A stretch of 64,000 nt of DNA from Sphingomicrobium flavum (GCF_024721605.1 NZ_CP102630.1:1054001-1118000), one strand, 5' to 3'. Counted from the stretch's first letter, positions 19,355-28,883 are shown. Notes: generated from the sequence alone by a model not told the origin. Numbers and translations are program-made.

Positions 19355-20806
19355 ATGAATAAGCTCAATCGCACCATCTGCGGCACCTTTGCTGCCGCCC
19401 TGGCGATCGCGACCGCTCCCATGGTCGTCGCCACGCCCGCCGCGGCCCAGGCTGCCATGGCCCAGCCCACCGAGACGCTGACGCTCAGTCAGAATACCGG
19501 CACGCTGGTCCGCCTGCCCGCCACGATGACCGACGTGTTCATCGCCAACAACGAGATTGCCGACGTCCAGGTTCGTTCAAGCCGCGAACTTTATGTCTTC
19601 GGCAAGGCCAGCGGTGAAACCACGATTTATGCAACCGGTGATGGTGGCCGCGTCGTCTATGCTGCCCGCATCCAGGTGGGTCGCAACGTCGCTTCGGTCG
19701 ACCAGATGCTTCGCCTCGCCATGCCCGAAGCGAACATCCAGGCCACGCCGATGAACGGGCTGATGCTGCTCACCGGCACGGTCGCCTCGCCGACCGACGC
19801 TGCCGAAGCCGAACGTCTCGTCAGCGCCTTTGTCGGCGGCGAGATGGAAGTGATCAGCCGCCTTCGCCAGGCAACGCCGCTCCAGGTCAACCTGAAGGTG
19901 CGTATTGCCGAAGTGAACCGTTCGCTCGTCAAGTCGCTCGGCGTCAACCTGACCAGCCGGGACGCCACCAGCGGCGGCCGTTTCGCGATCGACCAGGGTG
20001 CCGCCTTCGGTACGGCCAACCCGTTCGACATCACCAACCCGGGCAAGGCCACCTCGCTCGGCATCGCGGGCAAGCTGCTCGGGCTGGACTTCATCTCGAC
20101 CATCGATCTGGCGGAAGCCGACGGCCTCGTCACCACGCTGGCCGAGCCCAACCTGACCGCGCTGTCGGGCGAAACCGCGAGCTTCCTTGCCGGCGGTGAG
20201 TTTCCGATCCCGGTGAGCCAGGATCTGGGTTCGATCGCCATCGAATATCGCCAGTACGGTGTCGGCCTCGCCTTCACGCCTTACGTCCTGGCCGATGGCC
20301 GCATCTCGATGCGCGTGCGTCCCGAAGTGTCCGAACTGTCGAACGAAGGCGCGATCCGCCTCAACGGCTTCGACGTGCCGGCACTGACGACCCGCTGGGC
20401 CGAGACGACCGTCGAACTGGGCTCGGGTCAGAGCTTCATGATCGCCGGCCTGCTGCGCAATGCCAACAGCAACTCGATCGACAAGGCTCCCTTCCTGGGT
20501 GACATTCCGATCATCGGCGCGCTGTTCCGCTCCACCAGCTATCGCAAGAGCGAGACCGAGCTGGTGATCATCGTGACGCCCTATCTGGTGCGCCCGGTGT
20601 CGGATCGCTTGCCGCTGCCGACCGATGGCTATCGCAACCCCACTGACGTCCAGCGCAATCTGGAAGGCCAGGTCTACCATGGCGTTTCCGGTGCGGACCA
20701 CAACGCGGGTGACGCGATCGTCGCCGGCCAGCCTGCCAATCCCGGCATGTCGCAGCCCATCGCAGCGGCTCCCGCCACTTCGGCCCAGCCCGGCTTCGGT
20801 CTGTAA
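19355..20806 (+). CDS. cpaC: Tad pilus secretin CpaC (RcpA-like)
   Basis: A 483-residue outer-membrane secretin forming the pilus exit channel. It has a signal peptide (to about AAAQA, residue 31), an N-terminal pilus-formation domain (LPATMTDVFIANNEIADVQV), a BON-like segment and the secretin domain with FLAGGEFPIPV, SELSNEG and the C-terminal IPIIGALFRSTSYRKSETELV signature. Directly downstream of cpaB with one base between them. Confidence 0.95.
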   Translation: MNKLNRTICGTFAAALAIATAPMVVATPAAAQAAMAQPTETLTLSQNTGTLVRLPATMTDVFIANNEIADVQVRSSRELYVFGKASGETTIYATGDGGRVVYAARIQVGRNVASVDQMLRLAMPEANIQATPMNGLMLLTGTVASPTDAAEAERLVSAFVGGEMEVISRLRQATPLQVNLKVRIAEVNRSLVKSLGVNLTSRDATSGGRFAIDQGAAFGTANPFDITNPGKATSLGIAGKLLGLDFISTIDLAEADGLVTTLAEPNLTALSGETASFLAGGEFPIPVSQDLGSIAIEYRQYGVGLAFTPYVLADGRISMRVRPEVSELSNEGAIRLNGFDVPALTTRWAETTVELGSGQSFMIAGLLRNANSNSIDKAPFLGDIPIIGALFRSTSYRKSETELVIIVTPYLVRPVSDRLPLPTDGYRNPTDVQRNLEGQVYHGVSGADHNAGDAIVAGQPANPGMSQPIAAAPATSAQPGFGL

Positions 20807-20830
20807 GCCGAGCATAGGAAGGAAAAGATC

Positions 20831-21487
20831 ATGAACAAGAAGATCGCCATCCTGCCGCTCGCCGCCCTCGCCGCGGCCTGCGCCAACCATGTCGCTTATG
20901 ACGAGCCTGCCCGCGGTTCTGCCGCCGTCAACGTGCCCGTCGTCAGCTTCACCAACTATGCCTATGATGTGGCCGCTCCCGGTGGCCGGATCTCGGCGGC
21001 CGAGGAACAGCGTCTCGACGCCTGGTTTTCGACCCTGCGCCTGGGCTACGGGGACAGCATCTATGTCGACGGCACCGGCTATGGTGTGCGCGATGACGTC
21101 GCCCGTATCGCCGGTCGCTACGGCCTCCTTGTTTCGGAGGGTGCTCCGGTGACGCAGGGCCAGGTCCCGGCCGGAAGTGCCCGTATCGTGGTCAGCCGTG
21201 CCAGCGCCAGCGTGCCCGGCTGCCCCAACTGGTCGGAGCGCGCGTCGCCCAACTGGAACAATCGCCAGTCGCCCAGCTATGGCTGCGCCGTGAACGGCAA
21301 TCTTGCCGCCATGGTCGCCAACCCTGCGGATCTGGTGCGCGGCCGAGACGGCGCGCCGACGGCGGACAACCAGACGTCTAATCGCGCTATCCAGTCCTAT
21401 CGTGACGCGAAGCCTACGGGATCCTCGGGCCTCCAGGAAACCGCAACGGGCGGCGCTCAAGGCAATACCGGCGGAGGAGGAAGATAA
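20831..21487 (+). CDS. cpaD: Tad pilus assembly lipoprotein CpaD
   Basis: A 218-residue protein with a lipoprotein signal (LAALAAAC, Cys17) and the CpaD domain, including GCPNWSERASPNWNN followed by YGCAVNGNLAAMVANPADLV, the family hallmark. It supports secretin assembly at the outer membrane. A Gly/Thr-rich tail ends the protein. Its TAA overlaps the cpaE ATG as TAATG. Confidence 0.93.
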   Translation: MNKKIAILPLAALAAACANHVAYDEPARGSAAVNVPVVSFTNYAYDVAAPGGRISAAEEQRLDAWFSTLRLGYGDSIYVDGTGYGVRDDVARIAGRYGLLVSEGAPVTQGQVPAGSARIVVSRASASVPGCPNWSERASPNWNNRQSPSYGCAVNGNLAAMVANPADLVRGRDGAPTADNQTSNRAIQSYRDAKPTGSSGLQETATGGAQGNTGGGGR

Positions 21488-22749
21488 TGAACGCGCCTTT
21501 CCAGGCCCGCGCAGGGCTTCGTGAACCTTTCACGGCTTTCGTATGCGATGAAGAAACGGCAGACATGCTGCGCCCCGTTGCGGTTGAACATGGTTGGTCG
21601 CCCGAAAAGGTGAACCAGGGTGGTCTCCGCAATGCGGTCCAGTCGCTGTCGGTCTCGGCCAGCCCCAACGTGCTGTTCGTCGACCTGTCCGAAAGCGCCG
21701 ATCCGCTTAATGACATCAACGCCCTCGCAGAAGTCTGCGAACCCGGCACGATCGTCATCGCGGCCGGCCAGGTGAATGACGTTCGCCTCTACCGCGATCT
21801 CATTGCCAGCGGCATCCATGACTATCTGCTGAAGCCGTTCACGGTCGATCAGGTGCGCGATACCTTCGCCCACGCCCAGTCGATCCTGTCCGGCCCGCGC
21901 GGCGAAGCGCAGGTGGAAAAGCCCAATATCATGACCACCGTGATCGGTGTGCGTGGTGGCGTCGGCTGCTCGACCATTGCGACCAGCCTCGCCTGGATGC
22001 TCGGCGAGAAGGCCGAACGCTCCACTGCCCTCCTGGACCTCGACGTCCATTTTGGCACCGGTGCGCTCAGCCTCGACCTCGAGCCCGGCCGCGGCCTGAC
22101 CGACGCAATCGAAAATCCGAGCCGTATCGACGGCCTGTTCATCGAACGCGCCATGGTGCGCGCCAATGAACGCCTGTCGGTGCTCTCGGCCGAAGCGCCG
22201 ATCAACGCGCCGCTGGTCACCGATGGCACTGCTTTCTTCCAGCTTCAGGAAGAAATGAAGAATGCCTTCGAGGCGACCGTCATCGATCTGCCGCGTCACA
22301 TGCTGATCCAGTATCCGCACATGGTGCATGATGCCCATGTCGCGGTGGTGGCCAGCGAACTGACGCTGGCGGCGACCCGTGACACCATCCGCCTGCTGGC
22401 CTGGCTCAAGTCCAATGCCCCGCAGACCAAGGTGATCGTGGCGGCCAACCGTGTGCCTTCGGGCGGCGCGCTGGAAATCTCCAAGAAGGATTTCGAGCAG
22501 TCGATCGAGCGCAATGTCGACATCATCTTCCCGTTCGACGGGAAGACGGCAGCGCAGGCTGCCAAGCTCGGCAAGCCGCTCGCCGAAATCGCCACCGGCA
22601 AGACCGCCGCTCCGTTCGCCCAGCTCGCCAACATGGTGCTCAGCCATGCCAGCGAAGAAGGTGCTGACGATGTCGCCAAGGTCGGCGCCAAGGGTCTGAT
22701 GGACAACCTCAAGGGGATGCTGTCAAAACCCAAGGCCGAAGCCGCGTAA
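21487..22749 (+). CDS. cpaE: Pilus assembly protein CpaE (TadZ-like, MinD/ParA ATPase fold)
   Basis: A 420-residue protein: an N-terminal receiver-like domain (about residues 15-130) then a MinD-type P-loop domain with a deviant Walker A, VRGGVGCSTIATSLAW, near residue 155. CpaE/TadZ marks the cell pole for pilus assembly in Caulobacter and relatives. It is not the extrusion motor. It overlaps cpaD by one base. The next gene is tadB, where cpaF would usually be expected. Confidence 0.93.
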   Translation: MNAPFQARAGLREPFTAFVCDEETADMLRPVAVEHGWSPEKVNQGGLRNAVQSLSVSASPNVLFVDLSESADPLNDINALAEVCEPGTIVIAAGQVNDVRLYRDLIASGIHDYLLKPFTVDQVRDTFAHAQSILSGPRGEAQVEKPNIMTTVIGVRGGVGCSTIATSLAWMLGEKAERSTALLDLDVHFGTGALSLDLEPGRGLTDAIENPSRIDGLFIERAMVRANERLSVLSAEAPINAPLVTDGTAFFQLQEEMKNAFEATVIDLPRHMLIQYPHMVHDAHVAVVASELTLAATRDTIRLLAWLKSNAPQTKVIVAANRVPSGGALEISKKDFEQSIERNVDIIFPFDGKTAAQAAKLGKPLAEIATGKTAAPFAQLANMVLSHASEEGADDVAKVGAKGLMDNLKGMLSKPKAEAA

Positions 22750-22756
22750 TTGAACA

Positions 22757-22795
22757 GGATGGCCGGGCGCGCCTGCGTGCCTGCCCGGCCCATCC
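22757..22795 (+). repeat. Strong intergenic hairpin between cpaE and tadB
   Basis: GGATGGCCGGGC (22757-22768) pairs with GCCCGGCCCATCC (22783-22795) with a single bulged C, around a 14-base loop. No T-run follows, so it is not a standard terminator. It could adjust mRNA stability or mark a deletion junction, since cpaF is missing here. Confidence 0.7.
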
Positions 22796-22812
22796 GCTGA
22801 AGGACCCACGCC

Positions 22813-23784
22813 ATGCTGCTGCTCCTGATCTTCGCCGCTGTCCTCGCCATCGTCGGCGTGGCCTGGCTGGTGATCAACGGTACGAGCCCGCAAAAGGCCT
22901 ATAAGCGCCGCATCGACGACATGATCCAGCGTCATGCCGAAGGTGGTACGCTCAAGGCCAATGCACAGCTCCAGATCCGCAAGCTGATGAGCGCGCGCAA
23001 CTCGAAGATGGATGGCTTTGCCAACACCTTCCTGCCGCGCCCTGCCCTGATGAAGCTGCGTCTCGAGCAGACCGGCAAGGACATCAGCCTGGGCAAATAT
23101 TTCGGCGCGACGCTGGGCATCATCGTTGTCCTCTCCGGGCTGCTGCTGGTGCAGGGTGCGCCCTGGTATTTCGCGCTCGCCACCGGCATCGCTGCAGGCG
23201 TCGGCATTCCGCACTGGTATATCGGCCGCCTGATCAAGAAGCGCATGTCCAAGTTCAACGTGCATTTTCCCGATGCCATCGAACTGATGGTGCGTGGTCT
23301 GCGCTCGGGCCTTCCGATCACCGAAACGCTTGGCGTCGTCGCCAGCGAAATCCCGGCGCCCGTCGGCACCGAATTCAAGGAAGTGTCGGAAAAGATGAAA
23401 ATCGGCCGGACCATGGAGGCTGCCCTCCAGGAAACCGCCGACCGCCTTGGCACGCCCGAATTCCAGTTTTTCGTCATCACGCTGGCGATCCAGCGCGAGA
23501 CGGGCGGCAACCTGGCCGAAACGCTGGCCAACCTTGCCGACGTGCTGCGCAAGCGCATCCAGATGCGCCTCAAGATCCGCGCGATGAGCTCGGAATCCAA
23601 GGCCTCGGCGATGATCGTCGGCGCCCTGCCCTTCATCGTGTTCACGCTCGTCTACATGATGAACCCGGAATATATGGAGAATTTCTTCATCGATGAACGG
23701 CTCATGGTGGCAGGCATTGGCGGCCTGGTGTGGATGTCGATCGGCGTCTTCATGATGGCCAAGATGGTCAATTTCGAAATCTAG
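22813..23784 (+). CDS. tadB: Tad pilus inner-membrane platform protein TadB (CpaG)
   Basis: A 323-residue type II secretion F-domain protein with two N-terminal and two C-terminal membrane helices around a cytosolic F domain (PDAIELMVRGLRSGLPI ... ETGGNLAETLANLADVLR). It is the platform on which the CpaF/TadA ATPase normally acts. The next gene, tadC, follows after 15 bases. Confidence 0.93.
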   Translation: MLLLLIFAAVLAIVGVAWLVINGTSPQKAYKRRIDDMIQRHAEGGTLKANAQLQIRKLMSARNSKMDGFANTFLPRPALMKLRLEQTGKDISLGKYFGATLGIIVVLSGLLLVQGAPWYFALATGIAAGVGIPHWYIGRLIKKRMSKFNVHFPDAIELMVRGLRSGLPITETLGVVASEIPAPVGTEFKEVSEKMKIGRTMEAALQETADRLGTPEFQFFVITLAIQRETGGNLAETLANLADVLRKRIQMRLKIRAMSSESKASAMIVGALPFIVFTLVYMMNPEYMENFFIDERLMVAGIGGLVWMSIGVFMMAKMVNFEI

Positions 23785-23799
23785 GCGAGAGGAAGAGCT

Positions 23800-24822
23800 A
23801 TGATGACCCACCTCAACTCCATCCTTGCCGCAATGGCATCCGGCGGGCCCCGCCTGCTCGGTGTCGACGTGATCTGGGTGGCAACCATTTTGTCGGCCGT
23901 GGCCGCGCTGGCAGTGATGACCGCCATCTATGCCGCGACCACCGTCAAGGATCCGATGGCCAAGCGCGTCAAGGCCTTGAACGCCCGCCGCGAACAGCTC
24001 AAGGCCGGCATCGTTGCGTCGACCAACAAGCGCAAGAAGCTGGGCGCCACCAACCAGAATGCCGACCGCGTCCGCAGCCTGCTTTCGCAGTTCAAGATGC
24101 TGCAGGACGACCAGGTCAAGCAGACGCAGCAGCGCCTCCAGCAGGCCGGTATCCGCTCCAAGGAGCTGGCCTACTTCATCATCTTCGCACGCTTCGTTCT
24201 GCCGGTGGTGCTGGGCCTTGCCGCCGTCACGCTGATCTATTTCGTGGACTATTTCCCCGAATGGAGCTGGATGAAGAAATATGGCGTGACCGCCGGCACC
24301 ATCGTGGGCGCCTATAAGGCCCCCGATATCTGGCTGAAGAACAAGGTCACCAAGCGTTCGGACGCGATCCGCAAGGGCCTTCCCGACGCGCTCGATCTGC
24401 TCGTCATCTGCGCCGAAGCGGGCCTGACCGTCGATGCCGCCTTCAACCGCGTGTCGAAGGAACTGGGCCGCGCCTACCCTGAACTGGGTGACGAATTCGG
24501 CCTGACCGCGATCGAGCTGGGCTTTCTGTCCGAACGCCGCATCGCCTTTGAACATCTGGCCGAGCGCGTCGATCTCGATGCCGTACGCGGCGTGGTGACC
24601 ACCATGATCCAGACCGAAAAATACGGTACGCCTTTGGCTTCGGCCCTGCGCGTCCTTTCGGCGGAATTCCGCAACGAGCGCATGATGCGCGCGGAAGAAA
24701 AGGCAGCGCGCCTGCCCGCGATCATGACGATCCCGCTCATCCTGTTCATCCTTCCGGTTCTGTTCATCGTGATCCTTGGGCCCGCGGCCTGCGCGATCAG
24801 CGATAACTTCGTGAACCGCTAG
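23800..24822 (+). CDS. tadC: Tad pilus inner-membrane platform protein TadC (CpaH)
   Basis: A 340-residue second F-domain platform protein. It has an N-terminal membrane helix, a cytosolic Lys/Arg-rich region, and the F domain (PDALDLLVICAEAGLTVDAAF ... TEKYGTPLASALRVLS) before a C-terminal membrane anchor. The start is preceded by GAGAGGAAGAG; a second ATG follows directly at 23803. It ends the Tad operon at the terminator at 24853-24886. Confidence 0.93.
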   Translation: MMTHLNSILAAMASGGPRLLGVDVIWVATILSAVAALAVMTAIYAATTVKDPMAKRVKALNARREQLKAGIVASTNKRKKLGATNQNADRVRSLLSQFKMLQDDQVKQTQQRLQQAGIRSKELAYFIIFARFVLPVVLGLAAVTLIYFVDYFPEWSWMKKYGVTAGTIVGAYKAPDIWLKNKVTKRSDAIRKGLPDALDLLVICAEAGLTVDAAFNRVSKELGRAYPELGDEFGLTAIELGFLSERRIAFEHLAERVDLDAVRGVVTTMIQTEKYGTPLASALRVLSAEFRNERMMRAEEKAARLPAIMTIPLILFILPVLFIVILGPAACAISDNFVNR

Positions 24823-24852
24823 GACACACCGCTTCCCTGGTGGGGGGAAGGA

Positions 24853-24886
24853 CCGCCGTCACCCGCGCTCCGGGTGGCGGCGGTTT
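24853..24886 (+). terminator. Terminator after the Tad operon
   Basis: CCGCCGTCACCCG and CGGGTGGCGGCGG form a 13-pair stem with one wobble around a five-base loop, followed by a short TTT. The U-tract is short, but the stem and location fit an intrinsic terminator. Confidence 0.75.
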
Positions 24887-24948
24887 CCGTTTGTGGGAAC
24901 CACATGCGCCTTCCATGCGTCGAAACCCCAAATATGGAGGGCAAACCC

Positions 24949-25191
24949 ATGCTGAATTTCACCCCTGATCAATGGATCATCGTCGGTCTCGTATTCCTGC
25001 TCGGCTTCCTGGTCGGCGTCTTCATGGTGTCGGGCAGCGTGCGCAAATGGAAAGAGCGCTACAAGAACGAGCTCGAACGCCGCGAAGCACTGGAGGCCGA
25101 TTACAAGGCCAGCGAAGCCGAATGGCGCGAACGCGACTCCTTACGCGCCGCAGCACTGCGCGCTGACAATAGGGATGACCCGGCGGTCTAA
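24949..25191 (+). CDS. Small single-pass membrane protein with coiled-coil tail
   Basis: An 80-residue protein: one membrane helix (WIIVGLVFLLGFLVGVFMVS, about residues 9-28) then a highly charged region with heptad character (KERYKNELERREALEADYK). This recalls LapA/YhcB-type small envelope proteins, but I cannot assign a family. GGAGGG eight bases upstream supports the ATG at 24949. Confidence 0.75.
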   Translation: MLNFTPDQWIIVGLVFLLGFLVGVFMVSGSVRKWKERYKNELERREALEADYKASEAEWRERDSLRAAALRADNRDDPAV

Positions 25192-25215
25192 GACCGTGCA
25201 GCACAGCTCCCTACC

Positions 25216-25300
25216 CCGCTCACCCTGAGCCTGTCGAAGGGTCAGCGCAGCGCTATGGTCGGTGCAACGCTTGAGGCTTCGACAAGCTCAGTCTGAGCGG
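25216..25300. repeat. Imperfect inverted repeat (sphingomonad intergenic element)
   Basis: CCGCTCACCCTGAGCCTGTC with GAAGG (25216-25240) is mirrored by GGCTTCGACAAGCTCAGTCT with GAGCGG (25275-25300). The core CTTCGACAAGCTCAG is a familiar interspersed repeat in sphingomonad intergenic DNA. It lies between the small membrane protein gene and the end of glyS. Confidence 0.75.
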
Positions 25301-25309
25301 ATGGGATAT

Positions 25310-27544
25310 CTACCCCTCGATCTTCGAAAAGTCGGCTACCTGATCGACAGCAGCGCGGAACCGCGCCAACAGCGCCAACCGCCGCTGCCGCACCGCCGCG
25401 TCATCGGCATTGACGATGACATCCTCAAAGAAGCGGTCGATCGGCCCGCGCAAGCTCGCCAGCGCCGCCATCGCAGCGGTGAAATCCTCGGCTTGCAAAG
25501 CCGCAGCCGCCCTGGGCTCCGCCACGTTGAGCGCGGATAACAATGTAGCTTCAGCCGCCTCCACATCACCGTCAGCCCGGACTTTATCTGAACTCCAACT
25601 TCCTTCTTCCTTTTTTAGGATATTGGAGGCGCGCTTATAGCCAGCCAGAAGATCAGCACCCTCACCCGTTTCAATGAATGCCTGCAAGGCCTTCACGCGC
25701 GACAGAATTCGTACAACGTCGTCCTCCTGATCGAGCGCAAAAACCGCGGCAATCAAATCATGGCGGATGCCCACCTCTCTTTGTTGGACTTTCAGTCTTT
25801 CAGCCAGAAATTCCCAAATCTCGGATTCCGCTTCCTTTGTTGCAGAGACAAATTCCTTAATGTTCAAGGACGGCGAAGTTCTATCCGGCCATTCGAGAAG
25901 TGTTTTATCACCATAGCCAAAGCGGAATACGCCGCTCTCTGCTTTTAAGACGTAATTACGATCACCATAGTCTCGATAAATAGGCACATCACTGACGTCT
26001 ACATCAGCAAGGAATTTCAAGCGCAGCACTGCCAAGGCGTGAGAAATTACGTTTCGCAACGAAGTACGCAGACCGCGATCTGTCATCAAAGTGAGTACGC
26101 CCAAGGAAGCCCGGCGCAACGCGAAAGGATCTTTAGATCCAGTAGGCTTCAAATTGACTGCGAAGAATGTAACCAGCGTATCCAGTTTGTCGGCTAAACT
26201 TACCGCTACCGTCACTGGCTCCGTCGGCACATGATCGCTCTGTCCGACCGGCCTATAATGGTCGCGAACTGCATCGGCCACTGCATCAGGCTCGCCCTGC
26301 GCACGCGCCAGATGGCCGCCGACAATGCCCTGCAATTCGCCAAATTCGCCCACCAGCCCGGTGACGAGGTCATTCTTGGAAAGCCGCGCCGCCCGCTCGA
26401 CCAGATCAGGATCGGCATCGACGATCTTTTCTTCGGCCAGCCAGCGCGCCAGCTTCGCCACCCGATCCACCTTGTCCGCGACCGTGCCCAGCTTCTCGTG
26501 AAACACGATATCGCCCAGTTGCGCGCTCAGGCTCTCCAGCGGCACCTTGAGGTCATTTTCCCAGAAGAAGCGCGCATCCGACAGCCGCGCCGCGAGCACC
26601 CGCTCATTGCCCGCCACGACCGCCGCCGGGTCGGAGCTGTCGATATTGGCGGTGCAGACAAAGGCCGGCGCCAGCCGCTCGCCATCGCGCATCACGAAAT
26701 ATTTCTGGTCTGCGCGCGCGGTCTTCTGGATCACTTCTTCGGGCACGTGGAGGAAATCGGGATCGAACCGGCCCAAGAGCGGCACCGGCCATTCGGTCAG
26801 CCCCGCATTCTCGATCACCAGCCCCTCATCCTCGACCAGCGCATAGCCCGCCTCGGTCGCGGCCTTCATCGCGCCGTCGCGCACGATCGTCTCGCGCTCT
26901 TCATGATCGACCAGCACCTTGGCCATTTTCAATTTGTCGGCATAATCATGCGCGCCGCCAATGGTGATCTCGCCCGGATGGTGGAAGCGATGGCCCAGCG
27001 TCGCCGCGCCGCTCTTCACCCCCGCCACTTCGACCGGCACGATTTCCTCGCCCAACAGCGCCACGATCCGCTGCAGTGGCCGCACCCAGCGCAAGCTCTC
27101 GCTCGATGCCGAAGCCGCGCCCCAACGCATCGATTTGGGCCAAGGGAAATCACGAATGATCGCCGCGATCACCGGCCCCAAAATCTGCGCCGTCTTCTGG
27201 CCGGGCCGATTGACCACCGCAAAATAGGTCGCACGTCCCTTGACGTCGCGCACTTCCAGATCGTCGCGGGAAATCCCCAATTTGCGGCAAAAACCGTCAA
27301 TCGCCTGGTCGGGAGCGCCCTCGGGCGGCCCCTTGCTCTCCTCGCTCACCGCCTCGGTCGCCTCGGGCAAGCCAGTCGCGATCAGCGCCAGCCGCCGCGG
27401 CGTCGAATAGGTGCGGATCGTCTCCGCCTTCAGCCCATGCTCGGCCAGTTGGGCGGCGAACAGCCGCTCCAGGTCGGCCCGCGCGCCAGCCTGCATCCGT
27501 GCGGGAATTTCCTCGGACAGCAATTCCAGGAGAAAATCGCTCAC
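25310..27544 (-). CDS. glyS: Glycyl-tRNA synthetase beta subunit
   Basis: The tRNA-binding subunit of the tetrameric bacterial glycyl-tRNA synthetase, 744 residues (family about 690-760). N-terminus [18 protein letters not shown]; the HD-like region and the C-terminal anticodon-binding domain are intact. The stretch 25560-26230 is visibly AT-richer than the rest (26 of 60 bases are G or C in 25801-25860) and uses codons such as AAA, TCT and CTT that are rare nearby. The reading frame is unbroken. It overlaps glyQ by four bases. Confidence 0.95.
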   Translation of the reverse strand: MSDFLLELLSEEIPARMQAGARADLERLFAAQLAEHGLKAETIRTYSTPRRLALIATGLPEATEAVSEESKGPPEGAPDQAIDGFCRKLGISRDDLEVRDVKGRATYFAVVNRPGQKTAQILGPVIAAIIRDFPWPKSMRWGAASASSESLRWVRPLQRIVALLGEEIVPVEVAGVKSGAATLGHRFHHPGEITIGGAHDYADKLKMAKVLVDHEERETIVRDGAMKAATEAGYALVEDEGLVIENAGLTEWPVPLLGRFDPDFLHVPEEVIQKTARADQKYFVMRDGERLAPAFVCTANIDSSDPAAVVAGNERVLAARLSDARFFWENDLKVPLESLSAQLGDIVFHEKLGTVADKVDRVAKLARWLAEEKIVDADPDLVERAARLSKNDLVTGLVGEFGELQGIVGGHLARAQGEPDAVADAVRDHYRPVGQSDHVPTEPVTVAVSLADKLDTLVTFFAVNLKPTGSKDPFALRRASLGVLTLMTDRGLRTSLRNVISHALAVLRLKFLADVDVSDVPIYRDYGDRNYVLKAESGVFRFGYGDKTLLEWPDRTSPSLNIKEFVSATKEAESEIWEFLAERLKVQQREVGIRHDLIAAVFALDQEDDVVRILSRVKALQAFIETGEGADLLAGYKRASNILKKEEGSWSSDKVRADGDVEAAEATLLSALNVAEPRAAAALQAEDFTAAMAALASLRGPIDRFFEDVIVNADDAAVRQRRLALLARFRAAVDQVADFSKIEG

Positions 27545-28398
27545 GCTTCATACCCCATATGCTGCATCCAGGCCGCGCAGGCCCCCTTCGCCAGATCGCG
27601 CACGCGCCCGATATAGGCCTGCCGTTCGGCAACCGAGATGACGCCGCGCGCCTGCAGCGTGTTGAAGATATGGCTGGCCTTGATCGCCTGCTCATAGGCG
27701 GCAATCGGCACCCCATGCTGCAGGCAATTCTCCGCTTCGGCCGCGGCCTTTTTGAAGGCGTCGAACAGGCTGTCCGTATCGGCCACCTCGAAATGCCATT
27801 TCGACATCTGCTTTTCATTTTCCAGGAAGACGTCGCGATAGGTCGTGCCATGATTGTTGAACTTGAGGTCGAACACATTGTCGACGCCCTGGATATACAT
27901 GGCCAGCCGCTCCAGCCCGTAGGTCAGCTCGCCCGATACCGGCTTGCAGTCGAACCCGCCGACCTGCTGGAAATAGGTGAATTGCGTGACTTCCATGCCA
28001 TCGCACCACACTTCCCAGCCCAGCCCCCAAGCGCCCAGCGTCGGGCTTTCCCAGTCGTCTTCCACAAAGCGGATGTCATGCTTCAAGGGATCCACGCCAA
28101 TCGCGTCCAATGATCCCAGATACAGCTCCTGCAGATTGTCCGGGCTCGGCTTCAGGATCACCTGATACTGGTAATAATGGCCAAGCCGATTGGGATTTTC
28201 GCCATAACGCCCGTCGGTCGGTCGCCGGCACGGCTGCACATAGGCCGCTTTCCACGGGTCAGGCCCCAGCGCGCGCAGAACCGTTGCCGGGTGGAAGGTC
28301 CCCGCGCCCATTTCCATGTCATAGGGCTGGAGAATCGCGCAGCCCTGCTCGCCCCAATATTGGTGCAGCGTCAGGATCAAATCTTGGAAGCTCAACAT
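27541..28398 (-). CDS. glyQ: Glycyl-tRNA synthetase alpha subunit
   Basis: The catalytic subunit, 285 residues, that activates glycine and charges tRNA-Gly. The class II signatures are clear: [20 protein letters not shown] at the start, [29 protein letters not shown] and [12 protein letters not shown]. It is transcribed leftward with glyS and overlaps it as ATGA. Confidence 0.97.
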   Translation of the reverse strand: MLSFQDLILTLHQYWGEQGCAILQPYDMEMGAGTFHPATVLRALGPDPWKAAYVQPCRRPTDGRYGENPNRLGHYYQYQVILKPSPDNLQELYLGSLDAIGVDPLKHDIRFVEDDWESPTLGAWGLGWEVWCDGMEVTQFTYFQQVGGFDCKPVSGELTYGLERLAMYIQGVDNVFDLKFNNHGTTYRDVFLENEKQMSKWHFEVADTDSLFDAFKKAAAEAENCLQHGVPIAAYEQAIKASHIFNTLQARGVISVAERQAYIGRVRDLAKGACAAWMQHMGYEA

Positions 28399-28472
28399 GG
28401 TGATGCGCTTTGCCGCCCCCTGTCCCCACGGTCAAGAAATCCGTGCTTTCCAGCGAAAAAGGAAGGTCATGG

Positions 28473-28538
28473 TGACAAATTGTCAGGATATGTTGACATA
28501 GTCAGCGACTCATGACTATATGTCAGGACAACATGACA
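28473..28538 (+). promoter_or_regulatory. Promoter with paired palindromic operators for the XRE/membrane cassette
   Basis: A near-consensus -35 TTGACA (28493-28498) is followed after 18 bases by TATATG (28517-28522). Two copies of TGTCA-N8-TGACA lie at 28481-28498 and 28521-28538, exactly 40 bp apart. The first covers the -35 and the second abuts the -10. Another half-site TGACA is at 28473-28477. The layout suits tight autorepression by the downstream XRE protein, which is inferred. Confidence 0.75.
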
Positions 28539-28553
28539 AAAGGGAACATCAAC

Positions 28554-28679
28554 ATGACTTTCGACAGCCAGCGTATCAACGATATCGCGCAGCGCATCCT
28601 CTCGCCCAAGACCGATGCGGACCGCGACATGATGTGGGTCGCCATTACCATGCTGTTGGTCGGCCTGCTGCTCGGATAG
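28554..28679 (+). CDS. 41-residue single-pass membrane micropeptide
   Basis: ATG at 28554 to TAG at 28677-28679. AAAGGGA sits nine bases upstream. A polar, charged N-terminal half (DSQRINDIAQRILSPK) precedes a C-terminal hydrophobic helix (VAITMLLVGLLLG). It is the first gene of a three-gene cassette, 9 bases before the XRE gene. Too short for homology judgement. It could be a membrane-active or regulatory peptide, or non-functional as a protein. Confidence 0.65.
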   Translation: MTFDSQRINDIAQRILSPKTDADRDMMWVAITMLLVGLLLG

Positions 28680-28688
28680 GCTTTCCCG

Positions 28689-28883
28689 GTGAAGAACCAA
28701 CTGAAGGTCCTGCGCGCCATCAATGGCTGGAGCCAGGCTGAACTGGCCGGGCGCCTCGATGTCTCGCGACAGGCGGTCAATGCCATCGAAACAGGCAAGC
28801 ATGACCCTTCCCTCCCACTGGCGTTCAAGATTGCGCGCCTGTTCGACAAACCGATCGAAGAGATTTTCCATGACGCAGACTGA
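28689..28883 (+). CDS. Small XRE-family DNA-binding regulator
   Basis: A 64-residue helix-turn-helix protein composed of little else but the Cro/C1-type domain: LKVLRAINGWSQAELAGRLD, then VSRQAVNAIETGKHDPSL, ending PIEEIFHDAD. Compact XRE proteins of this type commonly pair with a membrane protein gene and repress their own promoter. The paired palindromes at 28481-28538 are the obvious target. Its 3' end overlaps the next gene by 14 bases. Confidence 0.9.
   Translation: MKNQLKVLRAINGWSQAELAGRLDVSRQAVNAIETGKHDPSLPLAFKIARLFDKPIEEIFHDAD

Noticed and set aside
19577-21460. A 627-codon minus-strand frame across cpaC and cpaD
   Set aside because: Composition is Arg/Gly/His-rich shadow sequence without motifs, fully opposite real Tad genes.
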